From positions 3,162,001-3,226,000 of the forward strand of contig NZ_LT629793.1 in assembly GCF_900105735.1 (NCBI RefSeq): a DNA stretch of 64,000 nt, read 5' to 3'. Positions within the stretch are counted from its first letter, which is position 1, and each line of letters begins with the position of its first letter. The notes under the pieces were generated by a model that saw only the letters and a list, made by a program, of their open reading frames with translations, was not told where the DNA came from and made no database searches. Source of the stretch: Pseudomonas yamanorum. Lineage in GTDB: Bacteria > Pseudomonadota > Gammaproteobacteria > Pseudomonadales > Pseudomonadaceae. Positions 30,808 through 39,323 of this stretch are shown piece after piece. A program made the translations under genes and the position numbers.

Positions 30808-32250
30808 TTAGATGCCCAAGCAGAGGTATTTGATTTCCAGGTAATCCTCGATCCCGTACTTGGAGCCTTCACGGCCCAGGCCCGAAGCCTTAATGCCGCC
30901 GAACGGCGCCACTTCGTTGGAGATCAACCCGGTGTTGACGCCGACCATGCCGTATTCCAGGGCTTCAGCCACACGGAACACACGGCCCAGGTCGCGGGCA
31001 TAAAAGTAGGACGCCAGGCCGAACTCGGTGTCGTTGGACATCGCGATCACTTCGGCTTCGTCTTTGAAACGGAACAGCGGCGCCAGTGGGCCGAAGGTTT
31101 CTTCCTTGGCCACGGCAGCGTCTTTCGGCACGTTGACCAGGATGGTCGGCTCGAAGAAGTTGCCTTCCATCACCTTGCCGCCAGCCAACAGGGTCGCGCC
31201 TTTGCTCAGGGCATCAGCGATGTGCTCCTGAACCTTGGCCACGGCCTTCTCGTCGATCAGCGGACCGGTGGTGGTGCCTTCTTCCAGACCGTTGCCGATC
31301 TTCAGCTTGGCCACCGCCACTTTCAGTTTCTCGGCGAACGCGTCGTACACCGAATCCTGAATGTACAGACGGTTGGCGCAGACGCAGGTCTGGCCGTTGT
31401 TGCGGTACTTGGAAATGATCGCGCCTTCGACGGCCTTATCCAGGTCTGCATCGTCAAACACGATGAACGGCGCGTTGCCGCCCAGTTCCAGGGAGACTTT
31501 CTTGATGTCCTTGGCGCATTCGGCCATCAGCTGGCGACCGATTTCGGTGGAGCCGGTGAAGGACAATTTACGCACGATCGGGTTGCTGGTCAGCTCGCTG
31601 CCGATATCGCCGGCGCTGCCGGAGACCACGCTGAACACGCCTTTCGGAATGCCGGCACGCTGGGCCAGTTCGGCCAGGGCGAACGCGGAGAACGGGGTTT
31701 GCGACGCAGGCTTGAGCACCATGGTGCAACCGGCGGCCAAGGCCGGGCCGGCTTTACGGGTGATCATCGCGGCCGGGAAGTTCCACGGCGTGATGGCAGC
31801 GGTAACACCGATCGGTTGCTTGATCACGATCAGACGCTTGTCCGGCTGGTGGCCGGGAATCACATCACCGTAGACGCGCTTGGCTTCTTCGGCGAACCAC
31901 TCGATGAACGAAGCGGCGTAAACGATTTCGCCCTTGGCTTCGGCCAGCGGCTTGCCTTGTTCCAGGGTCATCAGGCGAGCCAGGTCGTCCTGGTTCTCGA
32001 TAATCAGCTCGAACCAGCGACGCAGCTTGTTGGCGCGGTCCTTGGCGGTGAGTGCACGCCAGGCCGGCAGGGCCTTGTCAGCCGCTTCAATGGCGCGACG
32101 GGTTTCGGCGGCGCCCATTTTTGGCACGGTACCGAGGATTTCGCCGGTAGCGGGGTTGTTGACCTTGATCGTTTGACCGTTGTCCGCATCGACCCAAGCG
32201 CCATCAATGAAGGCTTGCTGGCGGAACAACTGGGTGTCTTTGAGCTGCAT
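30808..32250 (-). CDS. gabD: Succinate-semialdehyde dehydrogenase (NADP+)
   Basis: ATG 32250 is chosen (480 residues), preceded by AAGGA. The aldehyde dehydrogenase fold is clear: PWNFPAAM, the general base E255 in LELGGNAP and the nucleophile C289 in GQTCVCANR. The second Cys, two residues on, is typical of GabD, which can form a redox-regulated disulfide. It oxidises succinate semialdehyde to succinate for the TCA cycle. gabT follows after 182 bases on the same strand. Confidence 0.95.
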   Translation of the reverse strand: MQLKDTQLFRQQAFIDGAWVDADNGQTIKVNNPATGEILGTVPKMGAAETRRAIEAADKALPAWRALTAKDRANKLRRWFELIIENQDDLARLMTLEQGKPLAEAKGEIVYAASFIEWFAEEAKRVYGDVIPGHQPDKRLIVIKQPIGVTAAITPWNFPAAMITRKAGPALAAGCTMVLKPASQTPFSAFALAELAQRAGIPKGVFSVVSGSAGDIGSELTSNPIVRKLSFTGSTEIGRQLMAECAKDIKKVSLELGGNAPFIVFDDADLDKAVEGAIISKYRNNGQTCVCANRLYIQDSVYDAFAEKLKVAVAKLKIGNGLEEGTTTGPLIDEKAVAKVQEHIADALSKGATLLAGGKVMEGNFFEPTILVNVPKDAAVAKEETFGPLAPLFRFKDEAEVIAMSNDTEFGLASYFYARDLGRVFRVAEALEYGMVGVNTGLISNEVAPFGGIKASGLGREGSKYGIEDYLEIKYLCLGI

Positions 32251-32645
32251 GTCGGCTTTCCTTAACAGCACCGCGCACGCGCGGAGCGAATTAGAGTTGT
32301 TGAAAGGCGCCTTGAGGGCTGCCGTCAGGGAAATCATTCACTGGGCGCAAGCACGTAAATAGCGCACGAAAGGACAAATGTGCGGTTCAGCACCCAGGCA
32401 GGAGCGTTTGAAATCTCAAACGAATCCTAGGATCAATGGGGGTGCAGGGCAATAGTCTGTTCGAAAAAAAGAACGAAAACGGCGCATTTGCTCCATTTTT
32501 CTGATCAGCGTGTTTCGGGCGAGTTCCACCGTATTGCGCCGAGACGCCCGGCACAGGGCGCCAGCAGCGCGTATTCCTACGGGCGGCCGGGCGAAAAGCG
32601 GCATGGACGCCCAAGGTCGACATGGGTATGATGTCGCCCGCACAA
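32251..32645. promoter_or_regulatory. gabD upstream region with two palindromes and tRNA promoter
   Basis: I see no gene in these 395 bases. They hold a perfect inverted repeat CGTTTGA-AATC-TCAAACG (32405-32422), followed at once by the palindrome ATCCTAGGAT (32424-32433), about 155 bases upstream of gabD. They are candidate operator sites. Near the other end TATGAT (32627-32632) is a likely -10 for the tRNA, with a GC-rich discriminator. Confidence 0.45.
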
Positions 32646-32722
32646 GCATCCGTAGCTCAGCTGGATAGAGTACTGCCCTCCGAAGGCAGGGGTCGTGGGT
32701 TCGAATCCCGCCGGGTGCACCA
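32646..32722 (+). tRNA. tRNA-Arg (anticodon CCG)
   Basis: A 77-base tRNA with encoded CCA. The acceptor arms GCATCCG and CGGGTGC pair with one G-U. The D arm holds GCTCAGCTGGATAGAGT. The anticodon stem CTGCC/GGCAG encloses the loop CTCCGAA, with anticodon CCG reading CGG. The T arm contains GTTCGAATC. Downstream accessory genes suggest this tRNA may mark an integration hotspot, but no att-type duplication of its 3' end is seen in the window. Confidence 0.97.
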
Positions 32723-32732
32723 GATACAGATG

Positions 32733-32767
32733 AAAAAGCCCCAGGTCGAAAGGCCTGGGGCTTTTTT
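32733..32767 (+). terminator. Rho-independent terminator of tRNA-Arg
   Basis: Perfect stem GCCCCAGG (32738-32745) and CCTGGGGC (32754-32761) with an eight-base loop, followed by a T run. It ends the tRNA transcript about ten bases after CCA. Confidence 0.9.
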
Positions 32768-32915
32768 GTGGGCGCAAGATAAGGAAGAAGATGCAAATAA
32801 AGTAACAGTTTTATGGCTGACCATAAGTTTCTCGACCAGCAAAGTGAAAGCCCGAGTGACGCCACACATCGAAGGGCGGGCGCTTGCATCGATTTCAAGC
32901 AGGAGGGACTTGCAC

Positions 32916-32939
32916 ATGCCTAAAGTGATGCACCAATGA
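32916..32939 (+). CDS. Seven-codon leader ORF coupled to the Abi gene
   Basis: ATG 32916 lies nine bases after a strong AGGAGG (32901-32906) and encodes MPKVMHQ, ending with TGA at 32937-32939. That stop overlaps the ATG of the abi gene (32936) as ATGA. The abi start itself has no ribosome binding site at the right distance. The AGGAGG therefore appears to serve this leader, with abi translated by termination-reinitiation. A longer frame reaches back over the tRNA and is unlikely to be real. Confidence 0.55.
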   Translation: MPKVMHQ

Positions 32940-33943
32940 TCCAGGGTTACCCTAAACCTTGGCAGAGCTACCAGGACCAACTTGAGATATTGATAGCTCG
33001 CGGAATGATCGTTACTGAGCGATCTAAAGCCTTGGAGTATCTGGAGCGCATTGGCTATTACCGCCTCAGCGGCTACTGGTTCGCCTTTCGTGAGCGCACC
33101 GAGCTGTGCTGCCCACTTATTCAGCACAAAAATCAGAAGCCGAACAAAACCAAACCGGGGCGGCTCCCTCTAGACACTTTCAAACCCGGCACTACCTTCC
33201 AAAACGCAGTCGATCTTTATGTGTTTGATAAAAAACTTCGCCTGTTGACCATGGACGCCTTGGAACGTATCGAAATCGCATTGCGAGTGGACATATCCCA
33301 CGGGCTGGGCAAGCACGAAAAGTTTGCGTATCTAAAACCTGAGCTTTTCCATGAAAGTTTTTCTACCCAAATCGACGGGAAAACAGGGCTCACCAAACAT
33401 CATGCCTGGGTAGGCAAACACGCCGCATTGATCAGCCGCTCGAACGAAGACTTTATCCGTCATAACAAGGAAAAATACGGCCTTCCGTTGGCGGTTTGGG
33501 TGGCTTGCGAGGTTTGGGACTTCGGCACGTTGTCGACCCTTTATGCTGGCATGACTGAGGCGGATCAAGATGCCATATCTCAAGAGTACGGAATCAGCAA
33601 TGGCAGGGTCTTCGCCAGCTGGCTGCGCAGCCTGAACTACCTGCGAAACGTATGCGCCCATCACAGTCGCCTGTGGAATCGGAACATCGTTGATCAGCCA
33701 AAACTGCCACCTGAGGAACAGGCTCCTGCATTGGCCGCATTCCATGATGATGCACACCGACGCGCGCGGCCTTTTATGCTCTTGTGTATCACCCACCACT
33801 TGATGAAGGTCATCAATCCGTCATCAAGCTGGGGACGACGGCTGAAAGCACTATTGGAGAATGACTTTCCAGACTTGTCCCACCTTGATCTTAATTTGGA
33901 GGGCATGGGAGTGGATCACCACTGGCAGGAGCGCGATTGGTAA
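32936..33943 (+). CDS. Abi_2 (AbiD/AbiF) family abortive infection protein with HEPN motif
   Basis: The 335-residue protein matches the Abi_2 family: the N-terminal block LERIGYYRLSGYWFAF (36-51), the central FDKKLRLLTMDALERIEIALR and the C-terminal RNVCAHHSRLWN. The last contains RNVCAH (237-242), the Rx4H catalytic motif of HEPN ribonucleases. Related AbiD/AbiF proteins stop phage growth, probably by RNA cleavage in the cell. The gene sits directly after tRNA-Arg and its base composition is lower in GC than its neighbours, which suggests transfer. No partner antitoxin gene is visible. Its start is coupled to a seven-codon leader. Confidence 0.85.
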   Translation: MIQGYPKPWQSYQDQLEILIARGMIVTERSKALEYLERIGYYRLSGYWFAFRERTELCCPLIQHKNQKPNKTKPGRLPLDTFKPGTTFQNAVDLYVFDKKLRLLTMDALERIEIALRVDISHGLGKHEKFAYLKPELFHESFSTQIDGKTGLTKHHAWVGKHAALISRSNEDFIRHNKEKYGLPLAVWVACEVWDFGTLSTLYAGMTEADQDAISQEYGISNGRVFASWLRSLNYLRNVCAHHSRLWNRNIVDQPKLPPEEQAPALAAFHDDAHRRARPFMLLCITHHLMKVINPSSSWGRRLKALLENDFPDLSHLDLNLEGMGVDHHWQERDW

Positions 33944-33962
33944 TCGAAAAAATCAAGACAAT

Positions 33963-34011
33963 AAAAAACCCCTGAGCAATTGCTGCACCGAAGCGCATCA
34001 ACCGACAGGGG
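33963..34011 (-). terminator. Terminator of the sigma/anti-sigma operon
   Basis: On the minus strand CCCCTG (34011-34006) pairs with CAGGGG (33974-33969), followed by a T run. The loop contains a second small TTCG-capped hairpin. It lies about 65 bases after the anti-sigma stop. Confidence 0.55.
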
Positions 34012-34075
34012 CCGTGTTGCGGATGATTATAAAGGCCGGAAGTTTCTCGTCAACCGCCGGCTGGCGACCTCCACC

Positions 34076-34675
34076 TCAAGGATTTTTCAACGCCTCCAAC
34101 CGCGCCGGCAAGTCTTCCTTGGGAAAGCGCTTATGCAACTCCAACAGCTTCTCATCCGCCGCCTTCGCCTCTCCCGCCTGCCGCAACCGCAGGATTTCCT
34201 GCAGCCCTTGCTCCAGCGGCGGCAGTACAACAGCCGAGCGCTTGCTCATCTTCGCCACCGGCTCATCCGCCAGCGAACCCGCGACTTCTGCCTGCACCTG
34301 CGGTGCGCTATCGGCCTGCGGAGCCACGGAGAATCGAGCCATCGGCGCCGCTGCCGGGGCTGGGCGAGCGAGTTCTTGCGGAGCCGCCGCGTAAGTGCCT
34401 GTGGATAACGCCGGCTGCGGCACCGGCGAGCGCGTGACCAAACCAATCATCAGCGCCACACCCGCGACGGTGGCAAATGCCATCTGCCAGCGCGGTCGTT
34501 GGCAGGCCTGCAACCAGCGCTGCCACAGGCCGGGTTGCCGCACGGGCGCTTCGCGGTGGGCGGTGGCCAAGATGAAGGCGTCCAAGGAAGCCGGCGGCTC
34601 GCCGCGGGTGTGTTGACGGAAATGCTCGATCAGCAGGTCGTCGTTCGAGTCCTGGGTATGTCGGGAGTCAGTCAT
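34076..34675 (-). CDS. Putative anti-sigma factor, single-pass membrane protein
   Basis: The 199-residue protein has a hydrophilic N-terminus (about 1-65), one membrane helix (around 68-85, FATVAGVALMIGLV), an Ala/Pro-rich linker and a C-terminal LRQAGEAKAADEKL helical segment. The start overlaps the sigma gene stop as ATGA, so both are co-translated. The topology (cytosolic N-terminus, periplasmic C-terminus) fits a membrane anti-sigma factor releasing its sigma after an envelope signal. No zinc-binding HxxxCxxC motif is present. Function is inferred mainly from position. Confidence 0.7.
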   Translation of the reverse strand: MTDSRHTQDSNDDLLIEHFRQHTRGEPPASLDAFILATAHREAPVRQPGLWQRWLQACQRPRWQMAFATVAGVALMIGLVTRSPVPQPALSTGTYAAAPQELARPAPAAAPMARFSVAPQADSAPQVQAEVAGSLADEPVAKMSKRSAVVLPPLEQGLQEILRLRQAGEAKAADEKLLELHKRFPKEDLPARLEALKNP

Positions 34676-35232
34676 GCGGGTACCTCCTCGGCCAGCAGTC
34701 GGCGCAGTTTCTGCTGGGCGTAACGCAAGCGGCTTTTTACCGTTTCCAGTGGGGCGCCGGTGAGTGCGGCGATTTGTGGCACTTCCAGCTCGCCGTGCAG
34801 GCGCAGCAGGAACACTTCGCGCTGGTCTTCGGGCAAGTCCTGCAGTGCGGTGTCCAGGCGCGCCTGGTCGCGGCTCAGGCTCAGCAGTTGTTCGGGCCCG
34901 GCGCTGTCGTCGGGCTGGCCGTGAAGCTGCTCATCGTAGCTGTCGTGCAGTGGGTTGTGGATGCCGTGCTTGCGCCAGTGGTCGATCAGGCGGTTGCGGG
35001 CAATCTGGAACAACCAGGTGCGAAAACTCGCCCGCCCCTGTGGCTCGCTGGTGCTGCGGATCAGGCTGAGCCAGGTGTCCTGGAACACTTCCTCGGCCAG
35101 TTCGGCCTTGTTGCTCAAGGACACCAGAAAACGGTACAGGCCCTGTCGATGCCGCGCGTACAGGGCTTCGAACGCTGCACCGTCGCCGCTGCGGTAGCGG
35201 GACAGCAGGGCTTCGTCGCTGGGTGAATCCAT
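34672..35232 (-). CDS. ECF-type RNA polymerase sigma factor
   Basis: ATG 35232 gives 186 residues; a GTG at 35244 is possible but lies within the ribosome binding site. Region 2 (about 18-85: FEALYARHRQGLYRFLVSLS and FRTWLFQIARNRLIDHWR) and region 4 (about 125-180: LPEDQREVFLLRLHGELEVP, LETVKSRLRYAQQKLR) are both complete, and regions 1 and 3 are absent, defining an ECF sigma. It is between a VWA lipoprotein gene (26 bases upstream) and the anti-sigma gene (ATGA overlap). It probably autoregulates the operon. Confidence 0.9.
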   Translation of the reverse strand: MDSPSDEALLSRYRSGDGAAFEALYARHRQGLYRFLVSLSNKAELAEEVFQDTWLSLIRSTSEPQGRASFRTWLFQIARNRLIDHWRKHGIHNPLHDSYDEQLHGQPDDSAGPEQLLSLSRDQARLDTALQDLPEDQREVFLLRLHGELEVPQIAALTGAPLETVKSRLRYAQQKLRRLLAEEVPA

Positions 35233-35258
35233 CAGGTGGCGCACTCCTTTGAGGTGGA

Positions 35259-36920
35259 TCAGTTTTTGGCCGGGGCCTGGAGGCTCTGGGCCAATTCGAC
35301 CAGTTGCACAAACTCGCTGCGCAAGCCGAAGGGGTCGTCGCCCCGAGCGGAGCGGGCCAGTGCGGCCGTGTCCTTGAAACTCATGGTGCCAGTGTAGCGG
35401 CCATCACCCTTGAGCTGCTGGGCGAAGGCGGCCACGGCGGCAGAGAAACGCAGGTCGTCGCTGGGTTTGCCGCTCTGCTGGTTGCTGATCGGGTGTTCGA
35501 TCAGTCGGCTATCGCCGCCTTCCGCTGGCTTGTAGCGTACCCGCAACATCGCCAACTCATCAGTTTTACCGTCAGCCTTGGCCGCCGACGCGTAGCGCAG
35601 GGGCTCCAGCCAGCCCTGCTCACCCTTCGGGACAATTTCATACAACGCGGTCACCGTATGCCCGGCACCGATTTCACCGGCGTCGACCTTGTCGTTGTTG
35701 AAATCCTCACGTTTCAAGGCGCGGTTTTCATAGCCGAGCAATCGGTATTCACTGACCTGCGCCGGATTGAATTCCACTTGCAGCTTCACATCCCGGGCCA
35801 CCACGGCGAGGGTTGAGCTGAGCTGGTCCACCAGCACTTTGCGGGCCTCGCGCAGGTTGTCGATGTAGGCGTAGTTGCCATCATCGGCATCGGCCAGTTG
35901 TTCCATCAGGTGTTCGTTGTAGTTATCCACACCAAAGCCGAGAGTGGTCAGGGACACGCCGCTTTTGCGCTGGTCGACGGCCATTTGCTTGAGGCTGTCG
36001 AAGTCACTGACGCCCACATTGAAGTCGCCATCGGTGGCCAGCAGGATGCGGTTGATGCCCTTGTCGATAAACCCTTCGCGGGCCATTTGGTAGGCCATTT
36101 CGATCCCCGAAGCGCCTGCGGTGGAGCCGCCGGCGGTGAGTTGGTCGATGGCGTTGCGGATCGTGGTTTTGTCGCGGCCCGAGGTGGGCTTGAGCACCAC
36201 TCGCGATTCGCCGGCGTAGACCACCAGCGATACGCGGTCCTGGTCGCGCAATTGGTCCACGAGCAGTTTGAGGGTGCTCTTAACCAGCGGCAGGCCTTCG
36301 CGGCGGTTCATCGAGCCGGACACGTCTACCAGGAACACCAGGTTAGCCGGAGCCAGGTCCGCCACGGCGCGGTCCGAGGCCTTGATGCCGATGCGCAATA
36401 GTCGGGTGTGGGGGTTCCACGGTGAGGGGGCCACTTCCGTGGTCACGCCAAAGGGCGAGCCGTCGGTAGGCAGGGCGTAGTCGTAGGGAAAATAATTGAC
36501 CATTTCCTCCAGTCGTACAGCACCCTCGGGCGGCAGGCTGCCTTGGTTGAGGAAACGTCGTACGTTGGCATAGCTGCCGGTGTCGACGTCAACGCTGAAG
36601 GTGGAAACCGGCGTTTCGGCTACGCTGCGGATCGGGTTGTCCGGTAGGTTCTGATACTGCTCCCGAGGCTCGGCCTGGTATTGCATGGCGACTGCGTCGT
36701 TCATGACCAACCGCGACGCCATCGGTGCAGGAGCAACCATCCGCTTGACCATGGCCCCCTGAACGCTGGCGGGCTCACTTTGCACCTCTACGACAGGCGC
36801 CGATTCAGCAGGCTTGGCCACATCACGGGATGAAGAAAGCCCACACCCGGCGAGCGCCACCAGCAGGGTCACGGCAAAGCCTTGGGCGGCAGGACGCAAC
36901 AGCAGAACAGGACGGGACAT
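35259..36920 (-). CDS. VWA-domain lipoprotein (YfbK-like)
   Basis: ATG 36920 (GAGG upstream) gives 553 residues. A lipobox LAGC ends at C26, so it is a lipoprotein. A VWA_N-type segment (about 95-175: STFSVDVDTGSYANVRRFL) leads to a von Willebrand A domain (about 190-365) with an intact MIDAS DVSGS (199-203), and a DUF3520-type C-terminus follows. Such proteins bind divalent metal and partner proteins in the envelope. It is the first gene of an operon with an ECF sigma and an anti-sigma factor, so it may be a sensor or target of that regulon. Confidence 0.85.
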   Translation of the reverse strand: MSRPVLLLRPAAQGFAVTLLVALAGCGLSSSRDVAKPAESAPVVEVQSEPASVQGAMVKRMVAPAPMASRLVMNDAVAMQYQAEPREQYQNLPDNPIRSVAETPVSTFSVDVDTGSYANVRRFLNQGSLPPEGAVRLEEMVNYFPYDYALPTDGSPFGVTTEVAPSPWNPHTRLLRIGIKASDRAVADLAPANLVFLVDVSGSMNRREGLPLVKSTLKLLVDQLRDQDRVSLVVYAGESRVVLKPTSGRDKTTIRNAIDQLTAGGSTAGASGIEMAYQMAREGFIDKGINRILLATDGDFNVGVSDFDSLKQMAVDQRKSGVSLTTLGFGVDNYNEHLMEQLADADDGNYAYIDNLREARKVLVDQLSSTLAVVARDVKLQVEFNPAQVSEYRLLGYENRALKREDFNNDKVDAGEIGAGHTVTALYEIVPKGEQGWLEPLRYASAAKADGKTDELAMLRVRYKPAEGGDSRLIEHPISNQQSGKPSDDLRFSAAVAAFAQQLKGDGRYTGTMSFKDTAALARSARGDDPFGLRSEFVQLVELAQSLQAPAKN

Positions 36921-36994
36921 GGTCTGAACCTCGTGAGTGAATGATCCGTTCACAAGGTCAGACGCAAGGAGTTGGTGATTCGGGTTAAAGCAAC

Positions 36995-37576
36995 TTAGCG
37001 CGACGGAATATCGCGCAAATCATCGACGATAAATCGGCTCAACACGCCCGTGTAAAAAGGCTCGACGCTGGTGTTGCCCGTGTTGGAGATAACCCCACCC
37101 ATGGTCTTGTACTGCTGCCACTGACCCAACACACCACCCGGCACCAGACCACTGCGGTCCTTGGCAAAGTGCAACACCTCGGCGCCGCCCTTCTTGACCT
37201 TGACCTGATAGTTGAAGTCGACACTCAGCAAGATGGTGTTGTCGTCGACAAGCACCGTGGCGAGTCCGCCCTTGGAGTCCTGGATATGGCGGGTGTAGAC
37301 CAGATTCACATCCAGCAGGTAATCGGCGCTTTCCTTGCTGGTGGCGTATCGCTTGGCCTTGAGCAGCCGGTTGACCAGGTCGACGCCCAGTTGCTCGCGG
37401 ACTTTGTCATCAGGCAGGAAGCGTGGGTTCTTGCCCACTACTTCAACGTCGAAGGTATCGAGCCAATAGGTAGCGGTCTTGGGAATCTGAACCGGTGCGG
37501 GGGAAATGTAGTAAGCCGGCTTGGAGGCGCAGCCAGCCAGAAAGCTGAACGCCAGGAGTAAAGCAACAACGCGCAT
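36995..37576 (-). CDS. Lipoprotein of unknown function
   Basis: The 193-residue protein has a short signal peptide and lipobox LAGC (C16). The mature part contains no family I recognise; it has the YYISPAPVQIPKTATYWL start and a YLLDVNLVYTRHI strand pattern, resembling small periplasmic beta-rich lipoproteins of the DUF4136 kind. The gap to the VWA operon is 74 bases on the same strand, so it may be upstream in the same transcript. Confidence 0.7.
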   Translation of the reverse strand: MRVVALLLAFSFLAGCASKPAYYISPAPVQIPKTATYWLDTFDVEVVGKNPRFLPDDKVREQLGVDLVNRLLKAKRYATSKESADYLLDVNLVYTRHIQDSKGGLATVLVDDNTILLSVDFNYQVKVKKGGAEVLHFAKDRSGLVPGGVLGQWQQYKTMGGVISNTGNTSVEPFYTGVLSRFIVDDLRDIPSR

Positions 37577-37650
37577 GTCTGAACTCTTCCCTGAATGATG
37601 TCAATTTGACTTCATTTTACGGCGTTGTCGGCGCCTTTTCGAGTCCTGCT

Positions 37651-37875
37651 TCAATTTGAAGCAATAGCCCCAGCGGCCAGCAAGCCAATACCGGCGTACC
37701 ACCCCCAAAGGAACGGCCCGGCCTGGCGATCCTTTCTGGCATAAACATACACATAACAAGGGATAAACAGGCACAGCAACGCATGCACCAGCGAGTTTTT
37801 TACGGCCACACAAAAAATGGCCAGCTGCATCAAAATTGCCAGTCCCAGTCCAACCATGACCAATGTCATTACCAC
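37651..37875 (-). CDS. Small two-helix membrane protein
   Basis: The 74-residue protein starts at GTG 37875, seven bases after AGGAG; the ATG at 37869 is too far from that site. It has two hydrophobic stretches (about 5-25 and 28-43) and a third near the C-terminus with a KDRQAGPF loop between. No family is recognised. The stop lies within a palindrome (GCTTCAA-T-TTGAAGC, 37648-37662) that may form a terminator-like hairpin. Confidence 0.55.
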   Translation of the reverse strand: MVMTLVMVGLGLAILMQLAIFCVAVKNSLVHALLCLFIPCYVYVYARKDRQAGPFLWGWYAGIGLLAAGAIASN

Positions 37876-37967
37876 GGTATTTCTCCTGCGCGGGTGCGTG
37901 TGTTACTTCGAGTGGGGCACGACGGCACTGGCCAACCTATCGCCAAGGCGACGAAGCCAACCCTCCA

Positions 37968-38570
37968 TCAGGCGTACAACGTCCAAAAGTCCATGCCATC
38001 CACAACCCAATACCTTTGCTCTTTCGGGATCAGCTCCGCGAATGAGCCAGACGCTTGCCCGTCCCAGTCCGAGGGCACATAGGATTCATGAAACCTGTCC
38101 CAGTCAACATGCCGGAACACCTTGCTATCCAGGTCCACATAAAAGCGGGGCAGCCTCATTCGCATTTTCTCGCATTCATCCAGACGAGGCTTCGCGTGGC
38201 CAGATAGAACGGCCTCGATATGGTTATGAAATTCGCCAAGGTAGGCAGCGGAGTAACCGTAGGTGAAGAAACTGACCATCCACTCCAGCGAATAAACGTT
38301 GACGCTGTTGTTATCCAGATAACGCTGAAAGGTGTTCACCTCCAGGACCGGAACGCCCCCTCTGAACTCGGAAACGGCCTGGTCATAGAGGCTACTGTCC
38401 ATGACGCCACTTTCGACATAGCTCCTGTATTCAGGCCTGACATCGATACAGAAATTTCCCTTGTCGTCTGCCAGGTAGTAGTACTTGCCACCAGCGACAA
38501 ACACCGCCAAGTCCTTGTGCCCCTCGAAAATATCTTCAAGCAAGCCATCAACATCATCTGCAGAAATCAT
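37968..38570 (-). CDS. Hypothetical acidic protein
   Basis: ATG 38570 has GAGG five bases upstream (200 residues); an upstream GTG at 38591 would add seven. The protein is acidic, rich in aromatic residues (YYYLADDKG, YSLEWMVSFFTYGYS), and has no signal peptide or membrane helix. It lies among lipoprotein genes near a CDI locus. The composition is reminiscent of immunity proteins, but I recognise no family and claim no function. Confidence 0.6.
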   Translation of the reverse strand: MISADDVDGLLEDIFEGHKDLAVFVAGGKYYYLADDKGNFCIDVRPEYRSYVESGVMDSSLYDQAVSEFRGGVPVLEVNTFQRYLDNNSVNVYSLEWMVSFFTYGYSAAYLGEFHNHIEAVLSGHAKPRLDECEKMRMRLPRFYVDLDSKVFRHVDWDRFHESYVPSDWDGQASGSFAELIPKEQRYWVVDGMDFWTLYA

Positions 38571-38656
38571 CAGCGCCTCTTCTGTTGCCACGGAGCCCGG
38601 CGGTACCCGTCGATACCTGAGCGACTATCGGATTTGCATTGGCGCCGGGCTCTGGC

Positions 38657-39235
38657 TCACGCCGCCGGAGCCACAGTCGCCACAGGAATACGCTCATTAG
38701 GCGCAGTCACGTCATACACATGCTGCTCACACCCCTTCCCGATAATCACGAACTCCACCAGGTAGACCTTTTGCTTCTCAGGCTTGAAGGTCGAACTCAT
38801 GGGGCCGCATTCATACACATAGGTTTTGACGAGGCCAACGTAGTTGGCGTTGTAGACCCGTGACTCGCCGATCACTTCAAAGGGCTGCCCCGGGTCAGCC
38901 TGCACTTCCAACTGCGGGAAGCGTTTGGCGACGGCGCTGTTGCCCACTTCGCTCATCTTGGCGATCCAGCCGAATACCTTGCCGCGACCGGAATCAACCA
39001 CCGTCCCGAGGATTTCCGGACGCTGGTCCACATCGGAACTACGGCGTACGGAGAACTGCACCGGGTAGGTGAAACCGGTTGCCTTCATGATGACCTTGGC
39101 GTGTTCGGCGTCCACCTCGACCTTTTTTTGCTGCAACTGAACACCGTCCGTCAGCAGGCTTGGCGAGGAGTTCCTGGCAGTGGAGTGGCAGCCGGCCAAG
39201 GCCAGGACGAGGATTAGGAGTGAGGTCTTTTTCAT
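38657..39235 (-). CDS. Lipoprotein of unknown function
   Basis: ATG 39235 gives 192 residues with the signal peptide and lipobox LAGC (C16); an upstream start at 39256 would hide the signal peptide. The mature protein contains no recognised domain; the C-terminus has a YLVEFVIIGKGCEQHVYDV segment with two Cys (including YECGPM) that could form a disulfide. It is followed by the acidic hypothetical gene at 37968-38570. Confidence 0.7.
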   Translation of the reverse strand: MKKTSLLILVLALAGCHSTARNSSPSLLTDGVQLQQKKVEVDAEHAKVIMKATGFTYPVQFSVRRSSDVDQRPEILGTVVDSGRGKVFGWIAKMSEVGNSAVAKRFPQLEVQADPGQPFEVIGESRVYNANYVGLVKTYVYECGPMSSTFKPEKQKVYLVEFVIIGKGCEQHVYDVTAPNERIPVATVAPAA

Positions 39236-39323
39236 GGGTAACTTCCTTGAACACAATTAAAAATCTGGCTCGGGCTACGTGGGAGAACCGCAGCCCGACG
39301 CCGTTTTCTATCGGCTGTAAAAC

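Noticed and set aside
32416..32898. Minus-strand frame across tRNA-Arg with a GFEPTTP-type peptide
   Set aside because: This peptide is a well-known artefact of translating tRNA genes on the opposite strand.
32646..34075. Possible integrated element between tRNA-Arg and the Abi gene
   Set aside because: No integrase gene and no repeat of the tRNA 3' end was found; only the hotspot idea is kept.
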